Made by a program: the position numbers and the translations under genes
Shown here: piece after piece, positions 48,701-64,000 of the stretch
Layout: the number at the start of each line of letters is the position of its first letter
How positions within the stretch are numbered: the stretch's first letter is position 1
Notes under the pieces: model-generated
What the model was told of the DNA's origin: nothing
The model's input: the letters and a program-made list of their open reading frames with translations, nothing else
The model's database searches: none
NCBI GenBank assembly: GCA_021904315.1
Contig: CM038926.1
Span: 1,118,501-1,182,500, forward strand
Source of the DNA: Sphagnum magellanicum
Lineage: Eukaryota; Streptophyta; Sphagnopsida; Sphagnales; Sphagnaceae
Length of the DNA: 64,000 bases
Direction of reading: 5' to 3'

Positions 48701-51700
48701 GGTACTAATAACAAATCAGTAACACTTTTTTATTTTGATGAAGAGCCAATCATTAATTGTATTATTGATTATTTACGTAGTGAAGGGAATAATCAAAATT
48801 GCATAGAACTTTTCAATAATACTTTTTTATTTACGTCGTATGAAAACAAAGAAAAATATTTTCATTCTATAAAAGTTTCTAATAGAGACTCACTGAAATC
48901 TCATTTTTATAAAGCAGATACGCTAAAGTTCGCAAATAATTTACACTATCCTCAACTGAATTGTGAAAAAAGATTGCCTTTCTATATAGAGAGGGGAAGT
49001 ACCGAAAATCATAATTCAATATATGGTCGATTTTTGAGTACCTTGCCTATATCTAGGAAGGAAAATAAATTACCCATTAATCGGAGGAAATCCTTTCCAG
49101 ATATTGATTCAATCACCAAATCACAAATATCTAATATTTTATTACCCAAGTATCTATGAAAAAGAAGTAACCAAGATTTTTTGTTTTTTTATAATTTCAA
49201 GAAATTGTTGGAATTATTAATTCGAAATAATCTTTTAAAAGGTTATTCCATAAGTACCTCCTTTAAAAACCGGTCAAGCGTAAAACAAGTAGTAAATTTT
49301 GGAATAACTAACTATTGCGAGTTTCCCTGTCCGGAAATATTAAAAACGAAAAAATCGGATCCATATATTGATCCGTATATTGGAGAGGTACCAAAACCAA
49401 ATAGCCATTTTATTCGAACCCAATTTTTAAAAAATGATTTACTCTCCGACATTTTTGTAGAAATTCGAAACGAAAATAATAAAGTGCTTAATTGGATTAA
49501 TCGCTTACTTACAAGATCCAATTTGGAAATAAGTTCGATGTATGAAATTTCTAATGGAGGTACAAATAACACGAGCATCGATTTCTATAAAGAAAATGGA
49601 ACTGTTGCGCCCTTCCTTTCGGTAAACCCAACTAAATTGATCCGAAAAACTAAGATATATAAGATATTACAAACATCCAGTTTTTTTATAAAATGGAATT
49701 CGTTTGAGAAATATATACCGTGGCTTTTTACTCTTGAATGGTGGAGATACTCCATCAATTTAGTCTTCGATCTATTCTCGGAAATCTTACTAAGTATTAG
49801 CGATCAATTCAATTACATTTTATACGCTACGCTTCGAAATATACAGAAAAATTCATATAATTTATGGGCTTTTCTATACCCAATCTTGGAAACAACCACT
49901 TTTTTCGATAATTTTTTAGGAAAATGGCATCTACGTCTATCGAGACAAATTGGGAATCAACAAGAAACCCGAGGATTTATATGGTCACGCCTGAATCTCA
50001 TAAATAACTGGAATGGCCGCTACTTAACAATTATAGGCTTGTTTACCTTTGGTTACTCCATCTTTCAAAAATATTTTTCTACTTTATTGGGTTCGGACTA
50101 TATCGGACTGTGGGAACAATTCAAAATAATTCAATATTTAATGGATCCCTTACACGGAATTTATGTGGATGGTTTGATTCGTCGAAATTCGATACGACCA
50201 ATTAAAACGGAAAATACATCAATGTATTTTTTAAGAAATTTAAAACATTATATAAAAAACGGAAAATTTTATTTATTTACGAAACAAAAATTAAATAGAT
50301 GTTTGATCAATAATAAAGGCTTAGATCTCTCCCGAAGGGAACGAAAAATACTGGTTCAATCTTTAGTAACGGGGAAAAACATCTACCGATATGAATTGAA
50401 TCTTACTTCTAGTGATAATTCTACAAATCCTAGAGTTGGTCATCAAATTACTAAAAAATAGGGATTTTATTATTTAAAAAAATTGGCTGAAAATTATCAA
50501 AAAAGTCTGTCTGGGTTTTTGTTTCATCAAAATGACTCAGCAGAAAAATGGATTTCTATGGCTCTTTGGCAAAAAGTAACTTTTCCACAAATTTTGTGGC
50601 AAGCCGAGACTTTCAAGTTAACTTTTCATAGGAAACCTGTTCCACTTCAACTAAGATTATCCCCCCCAAGAGGAATTTTATTAATAGGTTCTTTGGAAAC
50701 CGGACGATCCTATTTGATAAAAAATATCACAGCAAATTCTTTTGTTCCTCTAATAAGAATATCTATAAATAGACTTCTATATAATAAACCAGATGTTATG
50801 ACTGAGAGTTGGATGAATATTTTAATGGAAAGTTTGCGAAGATTGAGTCTTATTCTAGAATTAGCGGGAAGGATGTCCCCCTGTATAATATGGATTCAAG
50901 ATATTCATAAACTAAATGTGAATTGTTTGACTCAAAATGTAGAATCTGATCCAACTTTTTTACTCGGCATTTTACTAAAATATTTTCAAACTAGTTTTGC
51001 TGACAGAAGGGCCAAAAGTATAGTTCTTTTTGGTTCGACCGATGCTCCCAGAAAAATAGATCCCGCTTTAATTTCCCCGGATCAGTTAGACCGTTTAATA
51101 AATATTCGGATGCTCAGTATTTCACAAGGACAAGAAGAGTTTCTTATTCTATTACATAGCAAATCTTTTTACTTGAGAAATAAAAAATATTTCCTTAATG
51201 AGTTTGGATACAGAACAATGGGTTACAATGCACAAGATTTAGCAGCACTTTTTAACGAAATTCTATTGATTAGTATTACTCGGAATAAACCGATTATTGA
51301 TACGGATACCACGAGATTAGCTTTTCATCGACAAATTTTCCCCAAAATCCTCTATATATTAGTAATTATTTATGGAAAAAGAAATTTTATTACTTGTCCA
51401 AATGGTATTTAGAACCTTCCGTTGCCGAATCAACTATAAAAGAATTTATTGTACTACGTCATGTTTTGGGTTGTCTAGCCGGATTAGCAGCTCGAGATTC
51501 TTGGTTTTTGTCACAAAATAAGCCGGATGATTTGATTTCTCTCGATAGATACGCCGAAAATGATTTTTATTTAGCTTGTGGTATTCTGGAAAGTCTCCCA
51601 ATAGAATTTCCATGGTTAGAAATATCTCAAGAAAAAAATATTGATAAAAAAATGGAATTGACCTTTCGGTCTCAGATGAAAAAACCCTTTACATATGATT

Positions 51701-52761
51701 CGAAGGGGTCTCTTTCCAATGGCAAATAGGGGAGTTATACATACACGAAATGAATTATCTATTTATGAACAAACAATTCACTATAGGGAGAAGCTGTATC
51801 AATTAACAAGTAATACAGTTTGGGCCCCTAGAATATCGCGTCTCAATTTTATTCGTGGTAATCTATTCGATTGGGTAGAAAGACCCAATGAATTTGAAGT
51901 TGCATATAATCTCCGATCTCCAAGGGGCAGGAAAAATGATAATAAAAAAAATTCTTATTTTTGTCGAATTGTACAACATAAAACGAAAGAGCAACTTCCT
52001 TATGAAAGAATTTTATCTAGAATAAGACGGAGAAATGTACAAGAATTAGAATCTCAATTAGAAGATATTTTATTAGAAGAGCAATTCGTAATACTAGGAT
52101 TTTTTCGATCATCTACGAATATCGAATGGAGTATCAATTATTCAATAAACCCATGTTATTCATAGGAGGACGTTTCCTCTGGGATCCTACTAGTTCATTA
52201 TTTCAAACTTATCAATCTATTTTTTCGCGTCAGGAATTATTTGTGGATGAAGAAATACTGAGAAGACTTTATGTTACTTACGGAGCAAGGAGGGAGCGGG
52301 AAAAATCTCGTTCAAGTCAAAAAATTAAACAATTTTTTCTTCATCGTGGATATGGTCGGGATCTAATGACTAATTTATCCATCAATTGGTGGAACCAATT
52401 ACCTCTTATTGAAAAAAATAATATTGAGACTTTTAAACGTATCGAAGGAATTGGTGTTCGACTGAAATGCCCACAAGTTTTTACCCCTGTGTATCTATAC
52501 CAACGTTGGTTAATCAAAAATCCGCGGGAAAAATTGACTCGTTTTGAGTTATTAGATAATCAACAGAGATGGTTAAAAGCAATTAGTTTGTTATTGAATG
52601 ATTTTTCCATTTATAGTACTCTTCTGGAAAGTTACCACTATTTATTCAATTTATTTTTATCCAATAAAATCTTATTAAATGAAATGATAGAAGTATTGTT
52701 AATAAATGGATGGCTATTTCAAAATGAGATTGGACACTTCATTAATATAACAAATAAATAG
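45730..52761 (+). pseudogene. ycf2: ycf2, plastid AAA-type import motor subunit, broken
   Basis: Ycf2 is a very large plastid protein related to FtsH-like AAA proteins, a component of the inner-envelope 2-MDa protein-import motor. About 7.03 kb is kept, the length of a whole bryophyte/lycophyte gene. N-terminus MKQKLSKNQYLYKRLGF; the AAA part shows a P-loop-like LLIGSLETGRSYLIKN, Walker B-like PCIIWIQDIHKL, and DAPRKIDPALISPDQLDRLI. Breaks: frameshifts at about 46190-46378, 51400, 51700 and 52130, and in-frame stops TGA 47801, TAG 48389, TGA 49157, TAG 50459. From 46379 to 51412 a single frame is otherwise open. Placement between trnH and trnD is diagnostic of a plastome without the 30-kb inversion. 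Confidence 0.92.
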
Positions 52762-53411
52762 AAACTGACTCCTTTTTTTTTACAAAAAAATTCGGGATTC
52801 CTGTGAAATAGCCTATTTTGGGGAGAGATGAAAGCATAGTATTTTGAGTATTTTTCATATACCCTAAAAATGGTGATGTTTACTGATACTTATAATCTTT
52901 ATTGAGTCATACTACCAGACTTTTATTAAATACTAAAAGAAAGATTCATTCGAATGGAACAGTAACTCTATCTAAATGGATTTTATGGTATTTGGTAAGA
53001 AGAGTGTTTGACTAGATATACGTTCAATGGTATGCATATCGATTATTATTTAAGTTAAGCACATCAGACTTTTGTATGATAAAGAAATAGTATTTAGAAA
53101 TAGTATTTATGGAGCGACTCACTAAATTGATAAACAAATTTTAAAAAGGCATACCTTGTAAAAAGGCATACCAAGAATTTTTTTATATGTATCTTCCGAA
53201 AAGAGATATATTTACTTTTTTATGTCTTTCCAACAAAGTCTAAATGACTTATATTGGTACTTATGATTCGATTCAATCAGTCACTCCTAATTCAATTTAA
53301 TCAATCAGTTTATTCAGGGAAGAAATGATTTACTCAATATAAGAGGTAGAAAGAAATGAAATTTTTTTTCGGATGATATGCTTTACCACAAATTGATTTA
53401 ATCCAATGTAT
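52762..53411. other. ycf2-trnD spacer
   Basis: About 650 bases of AT-rich plastid intergenic DNA. A repeated 'aaaaaggcatacc' occurs at about 53143 and 53160, a short slippage-type duplication. No gene. Confidence 0.5.
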
Positions 53412-53485
53412 CGGGATTGACGGGGCTCGAACCCGCAACTTCCGTCTTGACAGGGCGGTACTCTAACCGATTGAACTACAATCCC
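53412..53485 (-). tRNA. trnD-GUC: tRNA-Asp(GUC), plastid-type
   Basis: Minus strand: GGGATTGTAGTTCAATCGGT, anticodon arm CCTGTCAAG (GTC), T arm GGGTTCGAGCCCC and acceptor CAATCCC. All stems pair. First gene of the trnD-trnY-trnE cluster. Confidence 0.95.
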
Positions 53486-53681
53486 ATTAAATATGAATTT
53501 ATTATGTCAATCCATAAGCCTTTGTGTCAAATGAATTCTGGAATGTAAAATAAAGAATAAGAAATATTTTGTATTTTTTGCGGGATTTCCCGTACCTCCC
53601 CTAGGAAGGTCGAGAAATACCAATAATATTAAGAAAAATAAATAAAAATTTAACCAATTTTTAGTTTGGTAAAACCGAAAT

Positions 53682-53763
53682 TGGGTCGAGCTGGATTTGA
53701 ACCAGCGTAGGCATTGCCAGCGGATTTACAGTCCGTCCCCATTAACCACTCGAGCATCGACCC
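53682..53763 (-). tRNA. trnY-GUA: tRNA-Tyr(GUA), plastid-type
   Basis: Minus strand: GGGTCGATGCTCGAGTGG, anticodon GTA in GACTGTAAATCC, a long variable arm (CGCTGGCAATGCC), T arm and acceptor CTCGACCC. The 82-base class II layout fits plastid tRNA-Tyr. The T arm carries TGGTTCAAATCCA. Confidence 0.94.
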
Positions 53764-53882
53764 GAAGGGAGGAGATAGAAAAAACTAATATTTTTATATT
53801 TTTATCTCCTTTTCTTCCAAAAACAAATGAATGTAGAAGAATCTTTGGAGAATAATTAAATATACCAAAGGTTTCTTCATGG

Positions 53883-53955
53883 TACCCCCAGGGGAATTTG
53901 AATCCCCGTCGCCTCCTTGAAAGAGAGGTGTCCTAATCCACTAGACGATGGGGGC
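53883..53955 (-). tRNA. trnE-UUC: tRNA-Glu(UUC), plastid-type
   Basis: Minus strand: GCCCCCATCGTCTAGTGG, anticodon arm CTCTTTCAAGG (TTC), T arm and acceptor CTGGGGGTA. In the plastid this tRNA also donates glutamate to chlorophyll synthesis. The usual T-loop TTCGAATC has become TTCAAATT on this copy. Confidence 0.92.
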
Positions 53956-55809
53956 TCGATCCTTTATTTATGTTACTCAATTCGCTATTTACTGTCAATA
54001 GCTTGTTCTATTCTACTTCAGTCTTATCTCTTTATTAAAGATTTCACGTCTAATTTTCGATACAAAAAGGAAAAAATTCCGCCAAATTTCTACATTTTTT
54101 TTCATATTTCATTCGAAAGAATTATTGAAATAATTCAAATTTGGGATGGGGTAAAAACTAATAGAAAAAAGAGTGGAATAACCTTTTTTTAATAAATGAA
54201 AGAAAAAAAATTGATTTTTTTAGTTATAAAAACAAAGGAATATTTTCTTACTATAGCTATAGCTTATAGCTATAGATGGAAATATGTATTTCGACCCAAG
54301 GAATAAACCTGGGAGGAGATGTAGAACTAACTATCGGAATAAAAGAAAAATGAAATTGACGAATAAAGAAGAAATATTACGAGTGAAAGAACTCGAATAA
54401 TTTTTTTTCGAGGTAGAGGAAGAGGGATAAAATTCCACTTATTTTGTAATAAAATTGAAAATAAGGAAATTTTTGAATTTTTTTGTATATATACGGAGTT
54501 TCTCGCAACCCATAAGCGCGTAAGCTTCGATTTTTGCGAAGCAAAATCTCTCCAGTAATCTTCTTCTTCTTTCTTTCCCAGATCCTTTAAGATCGGTAAA
54601 ATAGAATTGTGAGTCTTAAGAATACTAATTGTGGAAGCATATGGTTACACGATAGAGATATTATTCGTATTTTTACTCAATATCAAAAATTGTCCCTCGT
54701 TTTTTACTTTTCAAACACATGAATACAAAAATTTATTATTTGGACCTTAGTGACGAATATTCTTCCACTACAAAAGAAAAATGAAAGTCAAGGAAGATGT
54801 GTTATCTACAAAAATAAGACACACCATTTGGATATCCAAGAAAAATATCGGTAAGCTTGCTAAAAGTCTCATAATGAAATCCGATTTCCTTTTGATAGAT
54901 CAAGTATTGGAGCGAGGATAAACTACGACGAAGACCATGTAAATAATTAGACTAAACATGTGAATAGTTAGAATGTCATTTAATAAATAGTCAAATTACT
55001 ACAACTATGGTTATATAACTATGATTACTATAATCAGAAAGAGTCGAACTCTGTGTCTCATAACATAAATAAAGGGAGGGCCACCATCTCTTACGGCAGG
55101 GAAACTCCAGAGATTTCTACGATCCATCAATTGATCACTTCATCGGTATTTTCGCGAGATCAATCACTGAAATTTATTAACACAAAAAAACATCAAGTAA
55201 TCATTCCTCGAACCAAGCGAGACGTTTTTCTTCGCCGATCGAGCAATACATAAATAGAAACAAAGTATTGGTTTTATCCTAAACTCCTTCCGAAACCCCT
55301 ATAAATGAATTACTCATAGATTATCAAACAAAATCAGATCCTATTTTTATTTGAGTAATAAATATTATTTATAAAAAAATATTTATCGAATCGGATAATC
55401 TGTTCGTAACTCCCCCTTCGTGATATTCGACTATTTCAGGTGAGTTTTTCGAAATTCAGGATTTTTAAAAATTTTATCTAAGGAATTGTCCCATTTTAAT
55501 AAATTGAAACTGGTGGATATTGAAAGTACTCCATTATTTTTTGTATCCCTTCTCTCCCTCTTTACTATTGAGGTCTCCATCCGATCTAATAATATTTTTT
55601 GAAGAGAAAGAATTATTAACTGTATCTATTACGAAATACCTCCCACCCCTTATTTTTTATACTATGTACGTGGGGAGAGAAGCAAACAGAAACATATAAA
55701 ATTGGAATTTCCGGTTTCATATAAATTTATTTAAATTGGGTTGACAACGATACTATTCTTATTACACATTATATATAAATTTGTTTCTTCAGTAGTTTAT
55801 TCGATTACT
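53956..55809. other. trnE-trnT spacer, no recognised gene
   Basis: About 1.85 kb of AT-rich plastid-type sequence. It contains a short perfect palindromic stretch around 'ctatagctatagcttatagctatag' (54254-54278) and a 66-codon open frame at 55053-55253 with basic composition (TKKHQVIIPRTKRDVFLRR), which I do not recognise. psbM, petN and ycf66 were looked for and not seen, as expected for this gene order. Confidence 0.5.
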
Positions 55810-55882
55810 CGCCCCTTTAACTCAGTGGTAGAGTAACGCCATGGTAAGGCGTAAGTCATCGGTTCAAATCCGATAAGAGGCT
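55810..55882 (+). tRNA. trnT-GGU: tRNA-Thr(GGU), plastid-type
   Basis: Starts GCCCCTTTAACTCAGTGG, anticodon GGT in CCATGGTAAGG, T arm CGGTTCAAATCCG, acceptor AAGAGGC. One acceptor pair is changed (AAGGGGC expected, G-to-A). It precedes psbD as in all early land plant plastomes. Confidence 0.92.
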
Positions 55883-59305
<3,423 letters not shown>

Positions 59306-59379
59306 AGTAATAAATCAAACCGAAGTTTTTATTATTTTTTCCAAGCTTCTCATAATGGCTCGGTCATTTAGCCGAGTCA

Positions 59380-59382
59380 TTC

Positions 59383-59415
<33 letters not shown>
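59380..59415. repeat. TA dinucleotide run
   Basis: A run of about 12 TA units in the psbC-trnS spacer. It is probably polymorphic and could be a post-transfer expansion. Confidence 0.7.
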
Positions 59416-59474
59416 GTCCCTTTTGCGAATAATACTTATCCAGAAAAAATAATACTTATCCAGAAAATGAGAAA

Positions 59475-59562
59475 AGGAGAGGGAGGGATTCGAACCCTCG
59501 ATAGTTTTAGAAACTATGCTGGTTTTCAAGACCGGAGCCATAAACCACTCGGCCATCTCTCC
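59475..59562 (-). tRNA. trnS-UGA: tRNA-Ser(UGA), plastid-type
   Basis: Minus strand: GGAGAGATGGCCGAGTGG, anticodon TGA in GGTCTTGAAAACC, a long variable arm around CATAGTTTCTAAAACTATCG, T arm GGTTCGAATCC and acceptor CTCTCC. Class II layout. Opposite in sense to psbC as in plastomes. Confidence 0.93.
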
Positions 59563-59835
59563 CATAAACATGTTTTTATCTTTCAGGTAAGCTGAAAGGA
59601 AAAAGAGACCACTACCATAGCAATGAAAAAAGACATGGCATTCTTATAGAGGAGTAATATATCAAATTTGTTGAGAAAGAACCGAAAAGGCAAACTAGTA
59701 AATTTAAAATTAATCTATCTTTTCTTTTTTTATTCCACAACATTTTTGGCTCGGTAGTTCAATCTAATTCATTGCCAGATAGGGATTAAATGGTATAATT
59801 TATTTCATTTTTTGAAAGATTGGAGAATTACAACC

Positions 59836-60024
59836 ATGACTATTGCTTTCCAGTTGGCTGTGTTTGCACTAATTGCTATTTCATTTCTCCTAGTAATTGG
59901 TGTGCTTGTCGTGCTTGCCTCCCCTGATGGTTGGTCCAGCAACAAAAATGTCGTATTTTCAGGTGCTTCATTATGGATTGGATTAGTCTTTCTGGTTGGT
60001 ATTCTTAATTCCTTCATATCCTAA
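59836..60024 (+). CDS. psbZ: psbZ (ycf9), small photosystem II subunit
   Basis: A 62-codon intact frame: [20 protein letters not shown], then [13 protein letters not shown] and a second hydrophobic span ending GILNSFIS. PsbZ has two membrane helices and helps attach outer antenna to photosystem II. The length is exactly the family length. It is followed within a few bases by a 3' stem-loop and then trnG-GCC. Confidence 0.94.
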   Translation: MTIAFQLAVFALIAISFLLVIGVLVVLASPDGWSSNKNVVFSGASLWIGLVFLVGILNSFIS

Positions 60025-60027
60025 ATG

Positions 60028-60056
60028 AAGGAGGGGGTCAAAAAAGGCCCTCCCTT
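60028..60056 (+). terminator. psbZ 3' stem-loop
   Basis: Arms 'aaggagggggtc' and 'ggccctccctt' pair around AAAAAA, starting 3 bases after the psbZ stop. A strong plastid-type 3' inverted repeat. Confidence 0.65.
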
Positions 60057-60246
60057 GGTAAACATTATATTATAAGTTTCGGAAGGTTTTTTATACAAGT
60101 CCTGAGGTATAAAATAAATGGACTCCATGGAGGGCTTTTATTCCTTCTCCAACTTTTTGGTGAGTGACCGAAAGAACCCTAGGGAAGAATTGACTATATA
60201 AAGAAAAATGTATTAATATAATAAGGAATAATTACAAGAGATAGTT

Positions 60247-60317
60247 GCGGGTATGGTTTAATGGTAAAATTCCTCCTTGCCAAGGAGAATATGCGGGTTC
60301 GATTCTCGCTACCCGCC
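60247..60317 (+). tRNA. trnG-GCC: tRNA-Gly(GCC), plastid-type
   Basis: Starts GCGGGTATGGTTTAATGG, anticodon GCC in CTTGCCAAGG, T arm GGGTTCGATTCTC, acceptor TACCCGC. Intronless, between psbZ and trnfM. One T-stem pair is changed (TTCTCGC for TTCCCGC, C-to-T). Confidence 0.93.
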
Positions 60318-60427
60318 TTTCCAAAAAAAATAAAATTTCATATGTTAGTATAATAGAATCAATTACAATTTTTTTCTATTCGACTACTATTCCATTCAAC
60401 TTCTTATTATGCTCCTTATTATGAATT

Positions 60428-60501
60428 TAGCGGAGACATGATTTGAACCCGTGACCTCAAGGTTATGAGCCTTGCGAGCTACCAGGCTGCTCTACCCCGC
60501 G
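60428..60501 (-). tRNA. trnfM-CAU: tRNA-fMet(CAU), plastid-type
   Basis: Minus strand: CGCGGGGTAGAGCAGCC, anticodon CAT in GGCTCATAACC, T arm GGGTTCAAATCATG and acceptor CTCCGC. The unpaired first base C is the initiator signature. Located between trnG-GCC and rps14. Confidence 0.93.
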
Positions 60502-60576
60502 TTATGAAATAATAACATATTATTGATTGACCAAACAAGTAATTCATACTTAACCCTTCTGCATAAAATCCCCCCC

Positions 60577-60600
60577 CGAATTAATTTGGGGGATTTTCAA
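60577..60600. terminator. Inverted repeat downstream of rps14
   Basis: Arms of five or more C and G ('atcccccc', 'gggggat') pair around GAATTAATTT, in the space between trnfM and the end of minus-strand rps14. Probable 3' stem-loop of rps14. Confidence 0.5.
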
Positions 60601-60654
60601 TTCCATTTTCCACCTAAAATTTTCCACCTAAATTTGTTTATTCGAAATCTACCT

Positions 60655-60956
60655 CTACCAACTAGATTTGGTTACTCCAGGCAATAAACATGCATGAGCC
60701 ATTTCACGAAGTACATGTCTGGATAGACCAAAATATCGATAGTTAGCTCTAGGCCTTCCGGTTAGGAAGCAACGACGATGAAGACGATTAGGTGCACTAT
60801 TACGCGGTAAAGATTGTAGCTGTTTATGAAATTGCCACTTTTCATCCAATGATAGAGCCTCACCCATCTTTTTTTTATCAATTGACGAATAATTCGATAT
60901 TTTTGTTCCAATTTCTGCTTTTTCTTCTCCCTTTGAATGAGACTTTTTCTTGCCAT
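60655..60956 (-). pseudogene. rps14: rps14, plastid ribosomal protein uS14, frameshifted
   Basis: Encodes a 100-residue small-subunit ribosomal protein. On the minus strand it opens [20 protein letters not shown] and ends [18 protein letters not shown], with [13 protein letters not shown] and [12 protein letters not shown] between. Length 302 is one base short; the shift lies in the A-rich stretch near 60868-60890 ('ataaaaaaaagatggg'). Both frames carry expected sequence on their own side. psaB should follow upstream of rps14 but is absent: the plastid DNA jumps to the rbcL leader. Confidence 0.92.
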
Positions 60957-63485
<2,529 letters not shown>

Positions 63486-63652
63486 GGGACTCTGAAACCC
63501 TGTTCCGAATATCATTTTGAAAAAATGGAATATTAAAAAAAAAAGATAGATATTTCTTCGGTCAAAATGGAAAGAATTTTTTTTTTTAGGGGGATCCGAA
63601 ACAAAATTAAAAAAATTATATTGTTTCTTCTAGTGAAGCATGAGTAGCACCT

Positions 63653-64000
63653 ATGAAATCATACTGGGCACAATTTTATTGTTGGTTATCAAACACTTCG
63701 TATCGTTCTTTAGAAAGGGCTTATGAAGCGAGTAACGGATACGATATATAAAGAAAGATTACATTGTCCTATAAAGATATGGTTTCATATCCGAGACGAT
63801 TTTGGCAAGCCATGTTGCTATATATGAATACGAAATTGAATAATTATATATTCATCATATATTGGAGCCTCTCGGAATGTAAAATTAGCTTGTACTTGTT
63901 GAATCTTCCGAATAATTTATTATTTATTATAACAAAGACATTTCCATTTCTTTTTTCAAAAAAAGCCAAAGCTATTGGTGGATTTATATCTTTCGCTCAT
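63653..64000 (+). pseudogene. cemA: cemA 5' part, envelope membrane protein
   Basis: cemA (ycf10) encodes an inner-envelope membrane protein involved in proton exchange. The frame opens MKSYWAQFYCWLSNTSYRSL then ERAYEASN; TAA at codon 33 (63749-63751) interrupts it, after which the same frame runs to the window edge with YPRRFWQAMLLYMNTKLNNY and IFIIYWSLSECKISLYLLN. The order ycf4-cemA is ancestral. The gene continues outside the window. Confidence 0.82.

Noticed and set aside
55053..55253. Small plastid gene between trnE and trnT
   Set aside because: The 66-codon frame matches no plastid protein I know and the region is a spacer in early land plants; left as unrecognised.
59380..59415. TA run as a promoter
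   Set aside because: It is a simple dinucleotide repeat without -35 element or downstream gene in the right sense.

Overview
The window joins two kinds of DNA. Positions 1 to about 33,203 are AT-rich, gene-poor nuclear DNA of a land plant, full of transposon remnants. From about 33,204 to the right edge (at least 30.8 kb) it is plastid DNA that has moved into the nucleus (a NUPT) and is decaying there. This is not a working plastome segment. It joins non-plastid DNA on the left, carries frameshifts and internal stops in core photosynthesis genes, lacks large plastome blocks, and holds a GC-rich non-plastid filler.

The source plastome is identifiable by gene order: rpoC2-rps2-atpI-atpH-atpF-atpA-(trnR, trnG, ycf12)-psaM-[gap]-psbA-trnH-ycf2-trnD-trnY-trnE-trnT-psbD-psbC-trnS-psbZ-trnG-trnfM-rps14. 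The ycf2-trnD adjacency is the order before the 30-kb inversion of ferns and seed plants, so the host should be a bryophyte or a lycophyte. A lycophyte or a repeat-rich moss is my inference. An ACG start in atpI and a CGG codon at a conserved Trp position suggest a donor plastid with C-to-U RNA editing.

Nuclear part: degenerate tandem repeats (0.2-1.3, 2.0-2.6, 13.6-14.3, 18.8-19.15, 22.2-22.8 kb). Four complete TG...CA solo-LTR-like elements of one family lie at 6.5-11.6 kb, one with a perfect 5-bp target duplication, plus a fifth 5'-truncated copy at 15.6-16.2 kb. A fold-back element sits at 8.86-9.1 kb. A small GC-rich island at 16.2-17.3 kb holds possible fragments of a nuclear gene. A non-autonomous CACTA transposon (25,614-27,610) is bounded by AAC duplications. 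Two related minus-strand Ty3-type retroelement 3' ends lie at about 29.0-29.9 and 32.4-33.2 kb; the second is cut by the left plastid junction.

Plastid part: intact reading frames remain for rps2, atpI (ACG start), atpF (across its group II intron), ycf12, psbC and psbZ, and nine tRNA genes look intact. rpoC2, atpH, atpA, psbA, ycf2, psbD, rps14, rbcL, ycf4 and cemA are broken. Most missense and nonsense changes I could compare with the expected proteins are C-to-T or G-to-A, as expected for deamination of methylated cytosine. Three internal junctions are deletions or replacements relative to the ancestral plastome: psaM to psbA (about 740 bp filler replaces trnS-psbI-psbK-trnQ-chlB-matK), rps14 to the rbcL leader (psaB through atpB missing), and codon ~415 of rbcL to the ycf4 leader (3' rbcL through psaI missing).

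Comparisons with expected protein sequences are from memory of the families; no database search was run.
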